Of a stretch of DNA of 64,000 nucleotides, positions 34,900 to 49,000 are shown one piece after another; position 1 is the stretch's first letter; the number at the start of each line of letters is the position of its first letter. The position numbers and the translations under genes were made by a program. A model generated the notes under the pieces. It saw only the letters and a list, made by a program, of their open reading frames with translations, searched no databases and was not told the origin of the DNA. Location: NCBI RefSeq assembly GCF_900496995.4, contig NC_044010.1, positions 1,240,001-1,304,000 on the forward strand, in the 5' to 3' direction. Origin of the DNA: Aquila chrysaetos chrysaetos (taxonomy: Eukaryota > Chordata > Aves > Accipitriformes > Accipitridae).

Positions 34900-37800
34900 T
34901 TATTCTGCCTGTCCTTATTTTCAGGTGACTTGCTGTCTGAATGTGGCCATTTCAGTTATTATAAAGGAGAGCCTACATGATTACCTCAGTCAAGTGCAAC
35001 AGACTAAAGACACTTAAGTGAAAGGAGGTTTTTTTACTATCTAAAAGGCACGTGTGGGAGTAAAATCTCCTGCCAGAAGGAACGAAAGAACAACAGTAAG
35101 GAGTCTGGTGGGGGGTGTCAGATATTCCTTTCATCTATGCAGACACAAGCCAGGACCCTGTGGCTTTCTACTGTCTTGTAGCTTTCTGGAAGACTTTGGG
35201 GTAGTGGCAGAATGGGAATGGGTGTTTTGCTTTTGTGTTACTGGGTTGAATGTCAAAGGAAATCCACTACATAGGTGGAGATGTGAAGGAGACTGGAGGT
35301 ATTCCTGATGAGACTGAATGAGCCACACAGCTTTCTGATTAAGAATACCTGTTCTGTTTCTGCTGCTACAAGGCCTGAACTTTCAGTGGGTGTTAGAAAA
35401 TCCTTGGAATGGCTAGCTAGGGGATTCAAAGGAAAATGCTGCTCTCGGCACAGGTATTGCAAAGTGACATCAGATGTCCCAGTTTGGCAGCTTAGATCTC
35501 TAGAGATCTTGCCTATCAAACTGAAATCTTCCTACTTGCTATGGGTTCTCTTGAATTTAGATCCAAGGTGGTCTCTGCTGGAAGTAAACTTGCAGCATGG
35601 AATGCTGTGGCTTTCTGTAAGCAATTCCCTTGTTCTCCTCCATGAAAAATAACAAGAGCTGTGAATTGCTTGAATGTGTTGTCAAACCTGGGGTTAAGTG
35701 AGCTGCCCTGTTCCTCAGTTTCTGCAGTCTTCTGAGGAATGTGCATCTTGTTGTTTGTTTAGTGTTTTTTGTTGTTGGGTTTTTTTGGGTGGTTTTTGTT
35801 CTTTTGTTTGTTTGTTTTCTTTTTCACAAACTGAGCTGTAGCCTGTCATCTAGAGTGGGAAGAGGGAACTCCTTTAGTTTAGGAAGCTCTGCCTCGGTTC
35901 TAGAATACACGGGCATCTGCCTAGGCTTAAGGGGATATGGGGAGGCAGGGGAGAACATCACTGGAGTTCCCATATGGGAGTGAAGTAGCAAAGATGGGAA
36001 GGGCAGATGCTTTTGGTTTCACTGGGTGTGCTGGGGAAGCCCCTTTCCTCCTCACACGGCATCTGGGAAGGGGCTAGGTTTTGCATGCTCACTTCCATGC
36101 CCCAGCATTTCATTTGCACTGAGTTCATCTCCCTGCAATTCCATCCCTCTCCCCTTGGGTGAGGGCAGAGGTGAAGACCTGGAGTGAAGCAGCCCTCGTC
36201 CCCTGAGCACTTCCCTAATTCCCTGTGGAACAGATGTGATGGACCGTCAGAAGTGCATCTACTGAAGAGGAGCCAGGGCCTGCTTGTACTACTTACTGCT
36301 ATCATTTTAGGGGGTGGGCATACAAGCTTGAGGCCCACAGACCAGCAATTCTCTTGAACTCTTCTAAACAAGCCTTTGGTGCCACATTCTTCCTGTTCCT
36401 TTGGGGGCTGAGGTCCCCCTAGGCTGTCTCTTCCATTTCTTTCTCTTAAATGTTGTATGTTGCCTCTTCTGCTCCTTTTCCCCTCCCTTGTGTCTCTATG
36501 CATGGGCAAAAAAAAAAAAAAATCACCAAGGCCCTCTGAGTAAAAGCAAGGGACTCTGCTGTCCACAGCATTACAGCCACTCATGCACGTGCAGTTTATT
36601 TCCTTCCTCTATAAACACAACTGTAATCTCCTCTGGCATGTTATACTAATCAGCTCATGTACTTTTAATGGTCTCTAAGAAACACAATTCGCCACCTTAC
36701 TGAGTCTGTCTGGTCTGTCAGTGGGTGGGGAGGGGTTGGGATACCAAACTGGTTTTGGAACATCTCTTTTTTTTTTTTTTTTTTTTTTGGTCACTTCCGT
36801 ACTATACACACACCTGAAGTTCTGGCCCTCAAAGCAGTGGCTGGTTTTCCATTGCAATGATGGTAGTTCCAGTTGTACTGGAACTGTGTGCTGGACTGAC
36901 TCTGGTAAGTCTGTAACACGAAGTATGAACCAGCAGCTCTGGAAGAGGCTGCCCAAGCCAACTCTTACTTCCAGCCACCAAATGTCTACCCACTGTGTAA
37001 TGCATGAGGAGGTAGTCCCCTGCATCGGAGGGTGTGTTACTGGTAGCTCTAGTTCCTCAGGCTGTGCTGCCTTTGGGTTTCAATAACCTATCCTAGGATC
37101 CTTAAACCCAGAAAGCAATTCTCCACTGGTGTTGGGACATACGTTCAGGATCCAGATGAAGACCTCCAAGAGTAGCTCACAGCATATCTTGGAGCATGGC
37201 TGGAATAAAGGTAAGTGCCCCCTTGTTTTTCTTCACTGTACACTTGAATCTCATTAAAAAGAAATGACAGATCTTTGTCCAGTGTGGACTTATTTTCAAA
37301 TGAGGTACTTGTGCCCTTATTTGCCCCTGCTGTTCCAAACTTCAGGTTGTAAAGCAGTACTCCCTGTGGCTTGTGGTTCCCTTACGATCAATCTTTGTCC
37401 GGTCTTAAACATCATCAAAATCATGCCAGAACAATGTATGGTCAATGGTGGATTTGGAGTAGTGCAGCCAGGCTAATTCTTTGAAAGATGAAAGCCTTCC
37501 AGGAAAGGAGGGTGTCTGGACTGGCTGGTGGGTTAAAGCAGCACATATGGTCTAAACTTCAGCACAGATCAGGCCTGCACAACCTGAATGAACCAGTCAT
37601 GCTACAATTCCTGCCAAGTTGTGTATTGTCTTCTTATTAGTTCCCAGCTTTGTTCATGTAGGGGGATAGGAAAAACTTTTTCTTGGAACAGATGTGTTTC
37701 CAGACTGTTGACTACACAGTCTCCCAGGTCCCTAGCCAAACCTAGGGACTTGAATGCTTGCTTTCCAAAGCTGGCCAGCTGCTCTGGAGCACAGAACTGG

Positions 37801-40800
37801 GGCTGAAGATGCTGCTGAAAGTTGCCCCAGGGTTGTGCCCAACTCATGAGTCAATGTTGTGCATGTTTGCAAAGAGTTGCATGTCTAACCGTAAATCCTC
37901 CAGTAGGTATTTAAAGTACCATGCTCTGCTGGGAACTCATCTTCTGAGTGAGCTCAGGTGAGCATCGGCACCTCTGCTGCTCCTGCAGAGTCTGCTATCC
38001 TGGACAAAACATGGTTTTAAATGTGCACTAAAAGCAAGGCCAAGGTTTTGGCAGAGTAGATCTTCATACGTCTAGTTAGAAATCCAAGCTCTGCCTTTAC
38101 ACATGCAGCTCCCATAGCAACTGCTTCATCCTGACACCTTCAGGTTTGGTGGGGGAGGAGAAGCCTCAACTATACTGCTCTTAAACAGAATGTCTTAAAC
38201 CTTCATGTTTCTAGATGCCCTAGGTCTTGCTCTGACCTTCCCTGAGGTTTCTATGCACTGATCAAAGTAGGCTGCATGCTCTCATCAGTGGCGGGGGGGT
38301 TTGTTGTCTCAGCTGGAGAGTAACTGAATGATGGTGGAGAAGACAAGATTTTTCTTCAGAGTAGGAATGCAGCATCAACACTTGTTTAAGGGAGCTAGCT
38401 TCCCTGTGAAGTGACGGAGGTCTCTGCTCTGACGTATGCACTGGAGTTGGAAGCCTTAACTTGGTGAAGAGAGGCAATAATGAGGAAGTACAGAGGTTTT
38501 ATCTTCATTCGACCTCTGAGCAAATAATTACTCTGCAAGAGATGTACGAGGTAAGGATATATTTTACAAAATAGGCAACTCAGCTGTGTCTGTTGGATAC
38601 CTGAGTTCAGCCCAGTGTTTCTTCCAGGTTACCTATGATGCTTCCTCTTGGAAGAAGTAACTGGGTCCCTTCACAAAACTTCTCCTGTTTGCAGGCCAAA
38701 ATAAAGTTGCACTTCAGCCTCCATACTTCTGATCATCTTTGAGCTATTTTTTGTCAGAGTTACTTGGAACACCCTTATTTTGCTCCCCAGGTTTCCAATA
38801 CGAACAGCCCCATAACATCCTTTCCTTCAGCATGTAGACCCACTAAATGATTCTTGCAGATGCCAAAACGACTCCTTTTCATGTTCTCCTGCCACGCTTC
38901 TTTTCCAAAAGCCCTTATACTATTTTTTTAATAAATTTGCCATAATCTCCAGAAAGTAAGCTTTTTTTTTTAGTTCGTTGCCTTTAAACACGTACTTGGA
39001 AGCTGAAGGTGCTTTCCTCTCTTGTGCTCACAAGACCCCTTTAAATATTGCACGTTGGTAAGTATAAAGAACTGCAAGACTGAACACAGCCACCCCTCCA
39101 GCGTGTTCCTGATCTCTGTGGTTCCCCTCCGTCCTTTCACTAGCAGCACTGCTGCCCTTCTCATTTCTTGATGTAGTGCATCTCCACTCCTTAGATTTTC
39201 TTGAACCTGTGCCGAGAGCCTGGGAATTCTTTCCTCAAATTCTTTCTAGGTTTGACCTCAGTCTGTGCAGACAAACCTTGCACCTATCTGTCCAGCTTCT
39301 CTAAGCACTCTAGCAAGCAGAGTTTTGTTCTTGTGGATGTATTGCTTATTTTCTGAAACGGTAGTTTTCTCGTTTTTTCTAGCTTCTGTAGACACTTTTA
39401 TGTTGTATTTCTGTGCATTTCCTCTATTACCTTAATTCTTACGGGGAAAAAAAAAAAGTCTTGGTATCTGTCAAATTGTGACTGTCACACTCTTAAGGAA
39501 CAAGTTTTCAGCAGATAGCAGGGTATGCCTGCCCATGGTTCTCTGTCCTTGTGCTCCCTGCCTTCTCAACCATCCTGTGCTTAGCTTTCTGTAGTTTTTC
39601 TCCTTCTTGGAGGGGCTGGCCCATTCTTTCCTTTCTTCCAATATTTCTTTCCATTCCCCCAGTCCCACTCCACTCCAAATTTCTGTAGAGGTCCTTAGAG
39701 CCTCCAAATTCATCATCTCTCAGTTGGAGCCCTCAAACTTCAGTGTCCCTGTATTTTCCAGACTGTCTCTATCCCTTTTCTCTGCTAGCACATGGACTTC
39801 CAAATGCTTTTAACCCTCTATCAACTTGCAGATGTCTGCCACCACTGTGGTCCCACGGACACTGGGGCCCTTTGTAGCCTGTCTCTGCGGGCTGTTCCAC
39901 ATCCCAAAAGAGCTCACCTCTTTTTCCTTGTATTTCAGCAGTACTAAAGACTTCCACAAATCCTCTGCTAATGTATTTAAGCTCCTAAACACTCATCCCT
40001 CTTCTTCCTCTGTAATTTCCCCATTGTAAACCCCTTCCTTTTTCTCATCCTCATTCTTCTCCTTAAGCATGTGGAACTACTCACTTCTGTGCTGCTTACT
40101 CCTGCAAAACAAACCACTCTAATACTCCAACTTACCCACAAAATGATTTTTTTCCTCCTGCACTTCCCTTCCTCCTTCAAGCACTTGTACTCCTACTTCT
40201 CTGCCTTCTCCCTGCACAACAGATGCTCACAGTCCAAAAAGACACAACTTTCTTTTCTTCAGTGTCCTGTGACCTACAGTTGCTCCTTGCATGTTTTCCA
40301 TGTCCTCCAAATCACTGCGCTATGCCTCTAACGTACCTATGACCATGGAGCATTTACATCCCCTCAGCTTTCTCCTTCTCCCCAGCTTAGACCTTTAATT
40401 TGCCTTTTGCTGACCTACAAATCACTCCAAATGCACACTTCCTTCCCTTTTCTCTAGTATTTCACATTGTCAGTGAAATACTCCATTTTCTGCACTCTCT
40501 CTCCAGCACTGCTGGACTCACCTCGTTTTCAGCCAGACCAAGCTCTGTTGAGCTGATAATTTGCGGTCTTGTCAGTCTACAAGAAGTGTAGGGATGTTCC
40601 TGGGAGGATCACCTGATTTCTCCCAAGATGGCAATTTTTGCCCTGATCCTCAGGACAGGGAGGACTAATCTATTTATCAGCTTGTATAACAGCTTCGTGT
40701 TTGTACAGGCTTTTAACTCTGGATTTACAGCTACCCGGAATGGGGCCGTTACTTTTGAGTTCATCAGTCAAAGCTAATTTTTTTTGCATTTTAACACTTT

Positions 40801-42700
40801 TACAGAAGAGAGAGATAATATGGTGCAAGCTTCCCCTAGGGAATACATCACCACCTTCTACAGCTATATTTCTTTATGATGTTGAAGAGAATTTAATGTT
40901 TCAAGTAGTTATGCATCTGATTAATCTTCCTTTAATTACCCACTTAACTACGTGTGATGCAGTGGGTCACATCAATTTTATGGTTATCACAAGGTTCCAT
41001 GTGATGTGAGGAATCGTGTCTTACTCTTTGGATATTCAGGAAAGATCATGCTCACCATATGAATCATCATACGTTTATGATATACAGAGACTGTTTTAGA
41101 AGTTGCACCTACTCTTTCTTCTTTCTTGATTTGGAGGTGGTTTTGTGAAGCAAACACCTTTGTGTCCAGTGTCAGGTTTTTACTTCACTTAAAATGTCCC
41201 ATAAACACAGAAAGTGGATTTTTTTTTTCTTGTTTGTAGGAGTCCTGATTTTTTCCACTGGGAGCCTCCCAGGGGGAATACATGTTCCCACAGCTCTAAG
41301 TGCCTGTGGTTGCAGGGCTTTCCCTCCTGCTGGGCTGCTCCCCTTGCTGAAGGACACCCCCTGAATCGCTCACTCCTATTCCCAGCAGAGAGACATCATC
41401 TTCACTTTCAAACAAGGGTCATCAGCTGAGCACTGGGGTAAAGTTTGAAAAACCATGAATATTTGTGTAATAAAGAATACAGCGTTCATGTCTGTGAGGA
41501 GGAAGAAAATCACTCTCTGCTGGGAAGTGAAAAGTGCATTTAGGTAACTGAGGCAAAAGCAGTACAACAAGCATATGTTTAGCATCTCAAAGGGAAGAAT
41601 TGGGCAACAGTTTATATACTGCAGTAAAATCCTCCATCTTCCCAAGGGCAGTGCATCTACCTTAATTTTTAAAATATTTGAAGTTTTTCTTTTGTTATGA
41701 TTAACTAGTTTTTAAATTCAGAAGAGGTTGTTTGCAGTGCGATTGGGTACATAGTACCACAGCTATTTGCCTAAACGATAGGCTTAAATTCCGGTATCTG
41801 TGTTTGTGTCCGGTCAAGTGGATAATCCTGTTTGTTAAGGACATCTCCCTTGCTCTCTTGATACCCCATAAAGTGCTGTGTAAATACCATTGCAGCAGAG
41901 GTCTGAGTATTTGTAAAAAATAGTATGGCAAGCTTACTGCAAGAAATAAGATGTGTGCTTTCACGCAAAGACCCCCAAATTCGTTCCTGGGAAGAGGACC
42001 ATCTTTGTCCTGGCCTTGATTGCCTATGTGGTCCATTCCAATAGGCTAAAGCTTTCCCTGAAAGGATCTTAGATTAAAGCCTGCAGCACTTCTGTGCTTC
42101 ACAATCCTCAGCAGAGCCTCTGTGGGTGAGCCAGAGAAGAGTGGAGCAGAGCAGGCACTGCGTGACCTGTGCTATTCTGATCCTCTTTCCTGCCGTGAGA
42201 TCCTGCAAGAGATACTGTTTGGGATGTTTTTGAGGGTGTGCATAGCCACTTAGTTTCCATAGCTCCTATGTAGAGATCAGTTTATCCCCAATGCTCTAGC
42301 AAACGGTCAAATGGCTGAACGTACATGCATACAGTATATCACAAGGAAGGAGACTGCTGTACAGCTAAGACCTACCAGTGCCACATAGGCAGCTTGAAAA
42401 GGGAGACCTCATTCTGCCAGGGGTGTTTTGTCCTGACCCGAGAGTGGCAGCAAGCATCGACCACCTCCCTGGAGTATTGTGTGTAATATAGATGGAGATT
42501 ATGTCAGTGGCTGTAATCTCCCAGGGCTATACAAGTAGCCTCTCCTCGGGGAGAGGAGAGGGTGGGTGGCTTGGTCTTGGGATCAGAGCTGGACATTAAG
42601 AACTAGGAAAAGAGCAACCAGTTTCCAACCTTAAGGAAAGCTTAACAAAGCTCAGCCTGTTGAGAGACTTGTACCCCAGAGACTACGTTCCTGTCCCTTG
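34900..42700. other. VAMP1-SCNN1A interval: possible long 3' UTR, otherwise non-coding
   Basis: No coding exon is recognised. The human counterpart of this interval holds TAPBPL, CD27 and LTBR, but I find no cysteine-rich TNF-receptor repeats and no tapasin-type immunoglobulin domain on either strand. The longest open frame (35958-36584, minus) has no domain. The proximal part may belong to the VAMP1 3' UTR. A T22 run lies at 36767-36788, and the sequence is AT-rich with no clear repeat family beyond about 38700. Confidence 0.55.
36767..36788. repeat. Poly(T) run, 22 bases
   Basis: An uninterrupted T-run. It could be the tail of a minus-strand retroposed copy, but nothing recognisable adjoins it. 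Confidence 0.8.
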
Positions 42701-42739
42701 TCGTACCACAGAGGAGGCCAGTCACGCCTGCCAAACCTC

Positions 42740-42745
42740 TTTAAT
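42740..42745 (-). promoter_or_regulatory. SCNN1A: Candidate SCNN1A poly(A) signal
   Basis: ATTAAA reads on the minus strand about 350 bases after the SCNN1A stop. I found no AATAAA on this strand closer to the gene. It is the common variant hexamer, so support is modest. Confidence 0.4.
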
Positions 42746-43091
42746 TAACAACAGACCAGAACTGTGGCAGCATCCTTGTTGCAGGGAAAAGAAAGCATGC
42801 ATGCACATGTAGGTGTGCACATGCAAGGAGCGTAAGGAAACCAAGTGGACATCTCCCCCATACATACACTAGATCAACTCTCATCCCTGGGGCTCCCCAG
42901 AGCAATATTTTATGAGACTGAAGAATTCACCTATACTAGTGAAAGCAAGGAACCCAGGCCAACCACAGTGCAGTCTTCTGCTACGGTCCAGGTAGAGTAC
43001 CCCAGAAAGAAGGAAATGCAGGTCCCACAGACAAAGTGTGCAGCCTCTGCTCCAACTGCCACCCATCCGAACTGTGGAATAAGCCACTGCC

Positions 43092-46000
43092 TCACTCGTG
43101 TCCCATCTCACCATCCCTGCTCGGCCCACGCAGTTCCAGGCTGTTGTAGGATGGCAGCATGGTCACTACAGCCTCAACAGTGAAGCGGTGTGGAGCACTG
43201 AGACCTGGTGCCTCGTCTGGGAAAGCAGTGTTATCGTGACTGTTTGGAGGAGGTTGCGGTGGAGAGAGCTGCTGCCGAGAACGGAACCAGCGTAAGGCCA
43301 AGATAAAGGTGATGGCAATGAAATCCAGAATCAGCTCTGCAAGCTCCATCACAGACAGGACAGAGGATCCGAACCAGAGACTCCACTGGTTCCCAAGCTG
43401 GGACAGCAGAGTCACTACCTGCAAGAGATGGAGAAAGGGCAGTGAGGACAGCCCTCATTCGAGCCTTTTGCTTCCCTGCCTGCTCCCACTAGCAGTGCCC
43501 CCGTGGTGCTAGAGAATTTTTCCCACCCTGCCACAGGAAAAGAGACTCGATATCCAGCAATGCTGCTGGAACAAACACATGCCAGTATGGAGGGACATTG
43601 TGGGGGAATGGGTGACTAGAGAGGACGTGGCAGTAAAGTGTGTACCGTGAAGGCAGGAGACTCCCCATTGGTCTTGTAGTTCCACTCCTCAAAAAAGATA
43701 TTCACTTTGGCAACTCCGTTCCTGTAAATGAAAGATGGGGCTCAGCAATCCCAAATCTGCAATCCCTGCATTTCTTCACCAAGCGTAATTGTCTTCTCTG
43801 TCCCCTTCTGCCCTCCTGTCCTCCCACATATACCAGCCATAGGCTTTTCCCCATCTCTGCTGTTCCCTCATTCTGCACTAAATACAGTCTTTGGTACTTA
43901 CAGTGCACTTCTGAGGCGGCACTGTGAAACCCAATGTTTGTGGCATCCTACATTGGCTAAGTACAAGCTCCTGCATGGCGCTCCTTCGCACTCTTCCATC
44001 AGCCCTTACCCTGACTCCAGACCACACAGCAGCTGCCTGGGGCTTACTATTTTCATACTAGCATCTGACCCTTTTCAGATTCTTCACTTGGATTCCCAGT
44101 CCTTGTTGAAGTCTCAGTTTATCTCTACTGTGACTCAAATCCACTGGCCTTGTCCATGGGTCCCATGCCTAATCTCTTCCCATCTGTGATTTAATCTTAG
44201 CTCTGACTGCCCCAACACACACACTCCACTGGGATGGTTTCTGGTTTGGATGCAATTTCTGTTGAGGGGCTCTCACCTCTTCGATGTGATATTGTATTTG
44301 TTCTGTTGTGAAAGCATGTAAAAAACCCAGTCCTGAAATGAAAGTGCAATAAATTGCGTTACATAATCGCAGTCACCTCCTGTAGGTTTAGTACCAGTTG
44401 AGGAAGGACTAAACAGGAGGTGAGAGCAGTGCTGGGGAGCCAGGATACCCTCTGCTTACCTCTGAGACAGCAGAAGGCCAGCGGGAGTATCCAGCTGACA
44501 GCTGGTATTCTGTCATTCTGGAAGACAAGAGGCCGTGTTAGCTGTTGAAGCTGTAGGAGCTACAAGGCCAGGTCTCTCAATCCCCAGGCACACCTGGAAA
44601 CTCCCTCCCATGCTGAAGTTCTGCCCACTTCCCACTGAGCTTCTGCACAGTCCTTGGGAGCTCACCCCCCAAGCCGACACTGATGCTCCTCAGCCATTTT
44701 GGCTTCCTGATGGGAGAAACATCATTTCAGGTTGCAGCTCAGCTATTGACTCAAGCATTTGCCCTGGTCAGCGAATGCTTTCCAACACTTCTAGGAATAA
44801 AGAGTTTCCAGTCTGCCTGACAATCAAACTTACTTGCAAGGTTTCCGACATTTGTGGAAACAGCCCAGTACGTCAGCTTTGAATTCAGCCAGGAGTTTGT
44901 AATAGCAGTAGCCTGAGCAGCAGAGAAAGTAAATCCAGGTAAGCTCACAGTATCTGTATACAAAGGGTGACGGGCGACAGCGAGGGGAATCCGGGGGAGA
45001 TTTCCTTCCACAAGCTCAGAGGGACTAGCCATCCAAGACAAGAGCGTCTTTTGGATGTCCCAGACAATGAGGAGATGTAATGGGACATGAGGCGGACCAA
45101 ACAGGTTGAGGTGGGCATGAGCTTTACTATTCCTCCTGTCCACTTACCCCAGGCTACGTGCTTTGTGTAGTCACAGTACTCTGCTCCAGCGGGTAAGGGA
45201 TAGAAGTAATACGCACAGCCACAGCGCTCTACCATGTTGAGCTGAAAGCAGGAGCGAATGCAGACCTGGGAGGCATATGAGGTGGAAAAGGCTGAACAAG
45301 GGAACCAAACCCACTGCAGCCTGTATCACATCATACTATTAACAGAGCCCACGGACAAGCATGGCTGTTAGGGGACTGAAGCATTTCAGGAAAGTAGGGA
45401 AACAAGCTGGCACAGGACCAGTGATAATGAGTTACCTGTTCCGTGTAGCGGGATGAGTACAGGTTTTGCACTGGCACATCACTGCCATCCTCCGTGCAAT
45501 CACTGTAACTGCCCCCAAGACGCACAGTCATCTCCTAGAATGTTGAACAGTCATTACTCAGAACGACTGGCTCTTTGCTGTTCTCTTTCTATGCTTCCCA
45601 GCCACAGGCTGCTTGTCCACCAGTATCTGCTTTTTATGCTTTCCTCGGGATGCCAGCTCCCCCTGCTTTCCTCTATTTCATTGTTCACTGATAAATTGCA
45701 GCCAAATGCTTCCCGTCTAGTCCAGTAAGCTGCTCTCCTTCCCCTCCCTCCAATCCATGTGATTAATTCCCTCCCTTAAACACACACCGGGCCCATGACA
45801 ACCCATCTGTATCTATCCACCAAGTTAAAGTTCCCCCATAACCTCACATCCACAGCTCTTACCCCTGCTGCTTCCTCACCTTTCTCATGCTGATGGAGGT
45901 CTCGATACCTGGACGCACGTTGAAACCCCCATCATCCATGAAGGCTGGCTCATTCTGATCGTGGACCATGACCCTGGCTCCCGTCACCGTGGACAACAGA

Positions 46001-49000
46001 GGGATGAAATCATTCTGTTCAGTGCGCACCACCAGAGAGAGACCTGAGGAAATGTCAGAGGGCAAGGGAGGTCACGGCCGGCTGTCGTGCGGGAGAGGAG
46101 AGAGAGCAGAATGGTTAGAAGTGAGTCCATAAGAAATGAAGGAAGAGAAACATCAACCAGAGCTGCACCAAAGCTGGGAAGCAGTGGAGGGTGGCTGGAG
46201 AGAGGCCAGAGCCAAAGCTGGAGGCTCCAGGAGTGGCCAGAGAAAACTGGATTTCTTCACTGGGGCTTAGAAAAAGCCGAACTGGGAATTGAGAGAGATT
46301 GCATGGAAAGACTTGGAGCTGGATGGAAGAAAAGCCTGAAGTTTGGGCCTAGAGAGGTTTCCGGGGGTTTGGGAACACAAACAGATCAGTGGCTGGAAAC
46401 AGGAAAATGGGGAAGGAGAAGGTGAAGACCAGGCTCTCTGGAGCACAGCACTACAGCTCAACAGGGGACTTCAGGAAGGGCCAGCACAGGTCCAGAGGGA
46501 GCAACGAACATAAGGATCAGGCACTGATGGGGTAGAGAGAGTTCAGTGGGGCAGCAGCGAGGGACAGCCATGTCCATGAGACAGGCAGCTCCACATGGGT
46601 GAAAACAGAGCTTGGGCGAGACAGAGCAGGGCTGCAGCCTGCCACCACCAGTGTTAAGCACAGCAGGATGATGCCTGTAACTCCTGGGGAAAGCAGAGCT
46701 GAGCTGTTCTTACTCACCAATGAGTGCCTCTTACCCACCATTATTGATCCCAGGCAGCGAGGATGTCCACAGGCTGCTGCTGTTGTCGTTAAAAGTATAG
46801 CAGTTCCCGTACAAAGGATGGTGGAAGTGGGTGTAATTCCTGAGAGGGGAACAGAAACATTCACACAGGGTGAGAACGACTGCGAGACCAAGGGGAAGGG
46901 CTTTCTGAAAGGAACAACTCTGTTTTCCACCTGCAGGGAGAGGGGCTTACAGCAGATGGGCAGTATTTGTTATGTAAACTTGCCTGAACAGGGAGAAGCG
47001 ATTAAATGTGCTGTAAAAATATCCTGGACCTGGACAGGTTTTTATACCAGGTTTTTCATACTGCTAACTCTTGAGAGCCCAAATGGGTTTTAGCAGTACT
47101 AGCAATTACTGTATTATCTTCCTAATACTGACAAAACTCTTAGCTCTTCCTACCCCTCCTCCTCCCATGCTGATGGGTTTCATTCCACTACCTCTTTGGG
47201 GCTTTTTGACCAATGATGGCAGGAGAGAAGTGGGATATTTTTTTACTGTCTTTTTGTAACAACTCTCTCTTCTCCTCCTGTACCTGGGCTGATATGTACC
47301 ACTTTACCACTGTAGAGAATAGAATAAAGAGACTTCTACACTGTACATCTGTACCCACTCTGGGGTTTGTACCAGTATTACTATTTCATTTGTGTGAAAC
47401 CCAGGAAAAGGCAAAACCATCCTCCAAGGTCGTTTCAGGTCACAGAAACTGTGACCCTGGTGAGCACAACCCACAGGAAAGACTCAAGAAACATCATTTG
47501 AGACAACAGGAACTGAACAAGGCACGATCCCACCTTGGGAAAGAGGTTCTCTAATGTGTGTTTCTTGATTCCCCGCGGACCCAGGCACAAAATAGGGGTG
47601 TTTTCAGGAAGATTTGGTAGGCTCTTTCCACCACTTACGCCTTGTCACATGTTGCTTCATTGAAGCGGCAAGCATAGATGAAATTCTCAAAGTCAGACTC
47701 ATCCAGGGCTTTCGCATCAGGCATCTGCGCCAGGATATTGATATAGTGAAAGCTGTACCATTCCCGCACAGCATCCACCCCTGAGGAGTACGCCTGATGG
47801 AAACAGTCCTTGTTGTTTTCACTGCACTGTTAAGAAGAGAAGGAGAAAACCAGCCGTGTCACAGAAGTCTTGTCCAGGAGGCAAGGCTGTGCCTGTGCAT
47901 TAGCTGTGCTCCCTCAGCACGGGCAGGAGATGAACCCGAGGGAGTGGAAGAGCTCCACAGGGCTCCTGCACTCGACTAAAAGTTGATCAGCAGAATGGGG
48001 AAAAGCAAACCCAGGGCAGCTCCTTGGTGGAAGGGAAACACCAGGTGAATGAGCACGGCTAAGTAAAACCCAGGAGGCAGCAAGTCACAGTGAGGTGGGC
48101 AGGGTGATCTGCTGCACATAAATTCTATGTGGTGGTATAAAACCAGAAACTTTAAATTCCTGTGTGGGGAGCCCTTCCTTCAGGGTGTGTCCAGAAAGAC
48201 GTTTGTGATCCTGTGGGAACTCCAGTTAACTGGCATGCGATTAGCTTCAGTCCTTCAGCACCTTTTTAAATGCAAACACAGATACCCTAGGGCAAAGAAG
48301 CTGCCACCTAGGAGCAAATGCGACCATGACCACATTTCACATGGCCCACTGCCATCCAATACTTTCCCCTTTGCTATTATTGGGCAAAACTGCGGCTGAT
48401 GTTAATAAATGGCTCTCCAAAGGCAACTGCAAGGCTGATGTAGCCTTCAGGAAGGACAAGGTTTCCCTACTCTACGGAGGAAAAGACAGGCACTGACATG
48501 GACAAGTCTGGGGCCCACGTGGACAGGGACAGGACTTGGGGAGCGGGATTGCATTGGGCAAAGGATTCAGCTCTACCTTTATCTGTCATTAGCAAAAGCC
48601 AGTGCAGATTAATCAGACTTCTACGTAGGGAAAGGCATGGCCAAGGGTCTAACAAGACAGAAATAGCTTGGCAGAGACCAGAGCCGGTAGGACACAGGAT
48701 ATCTAGGGATCTCACCAGAACAAAGCCAATTTTCCAGTCGTTCTTGTCCACTGAGGGACTGTTCTCTGGCAAGTTGACTAAGTTATCCCGCTTCTGCCTT
48801 CGCAGCGGATGGCGCTGGACATGATGGAGGAGGCTCCTTGAGCTACGCTTTCGTGTGGACAGCGTGGCCCAGTCGCTTCGTGCCAGAGACATGTTGTAGT
48901 CATAAAGGTCTAGCAGTGTCTGATGCGTGATTTGGTCCAGCTCATCCAGCTTCTTCCGGATGGCACTGTATCTATACGGGGAGCAGAGAAGAGCCTGCAG

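Noticed and set aside
35958-36584. 208-codon open frame on the minus strand as a gene between VAMP1 and SCNN1A
   Set aside because: The composition is irregular, with no TNF-receptor cysteine repeats or immunoglobulin fold, and it lies in the possible VAMP1 3' UTR. Most likely a chance frame.
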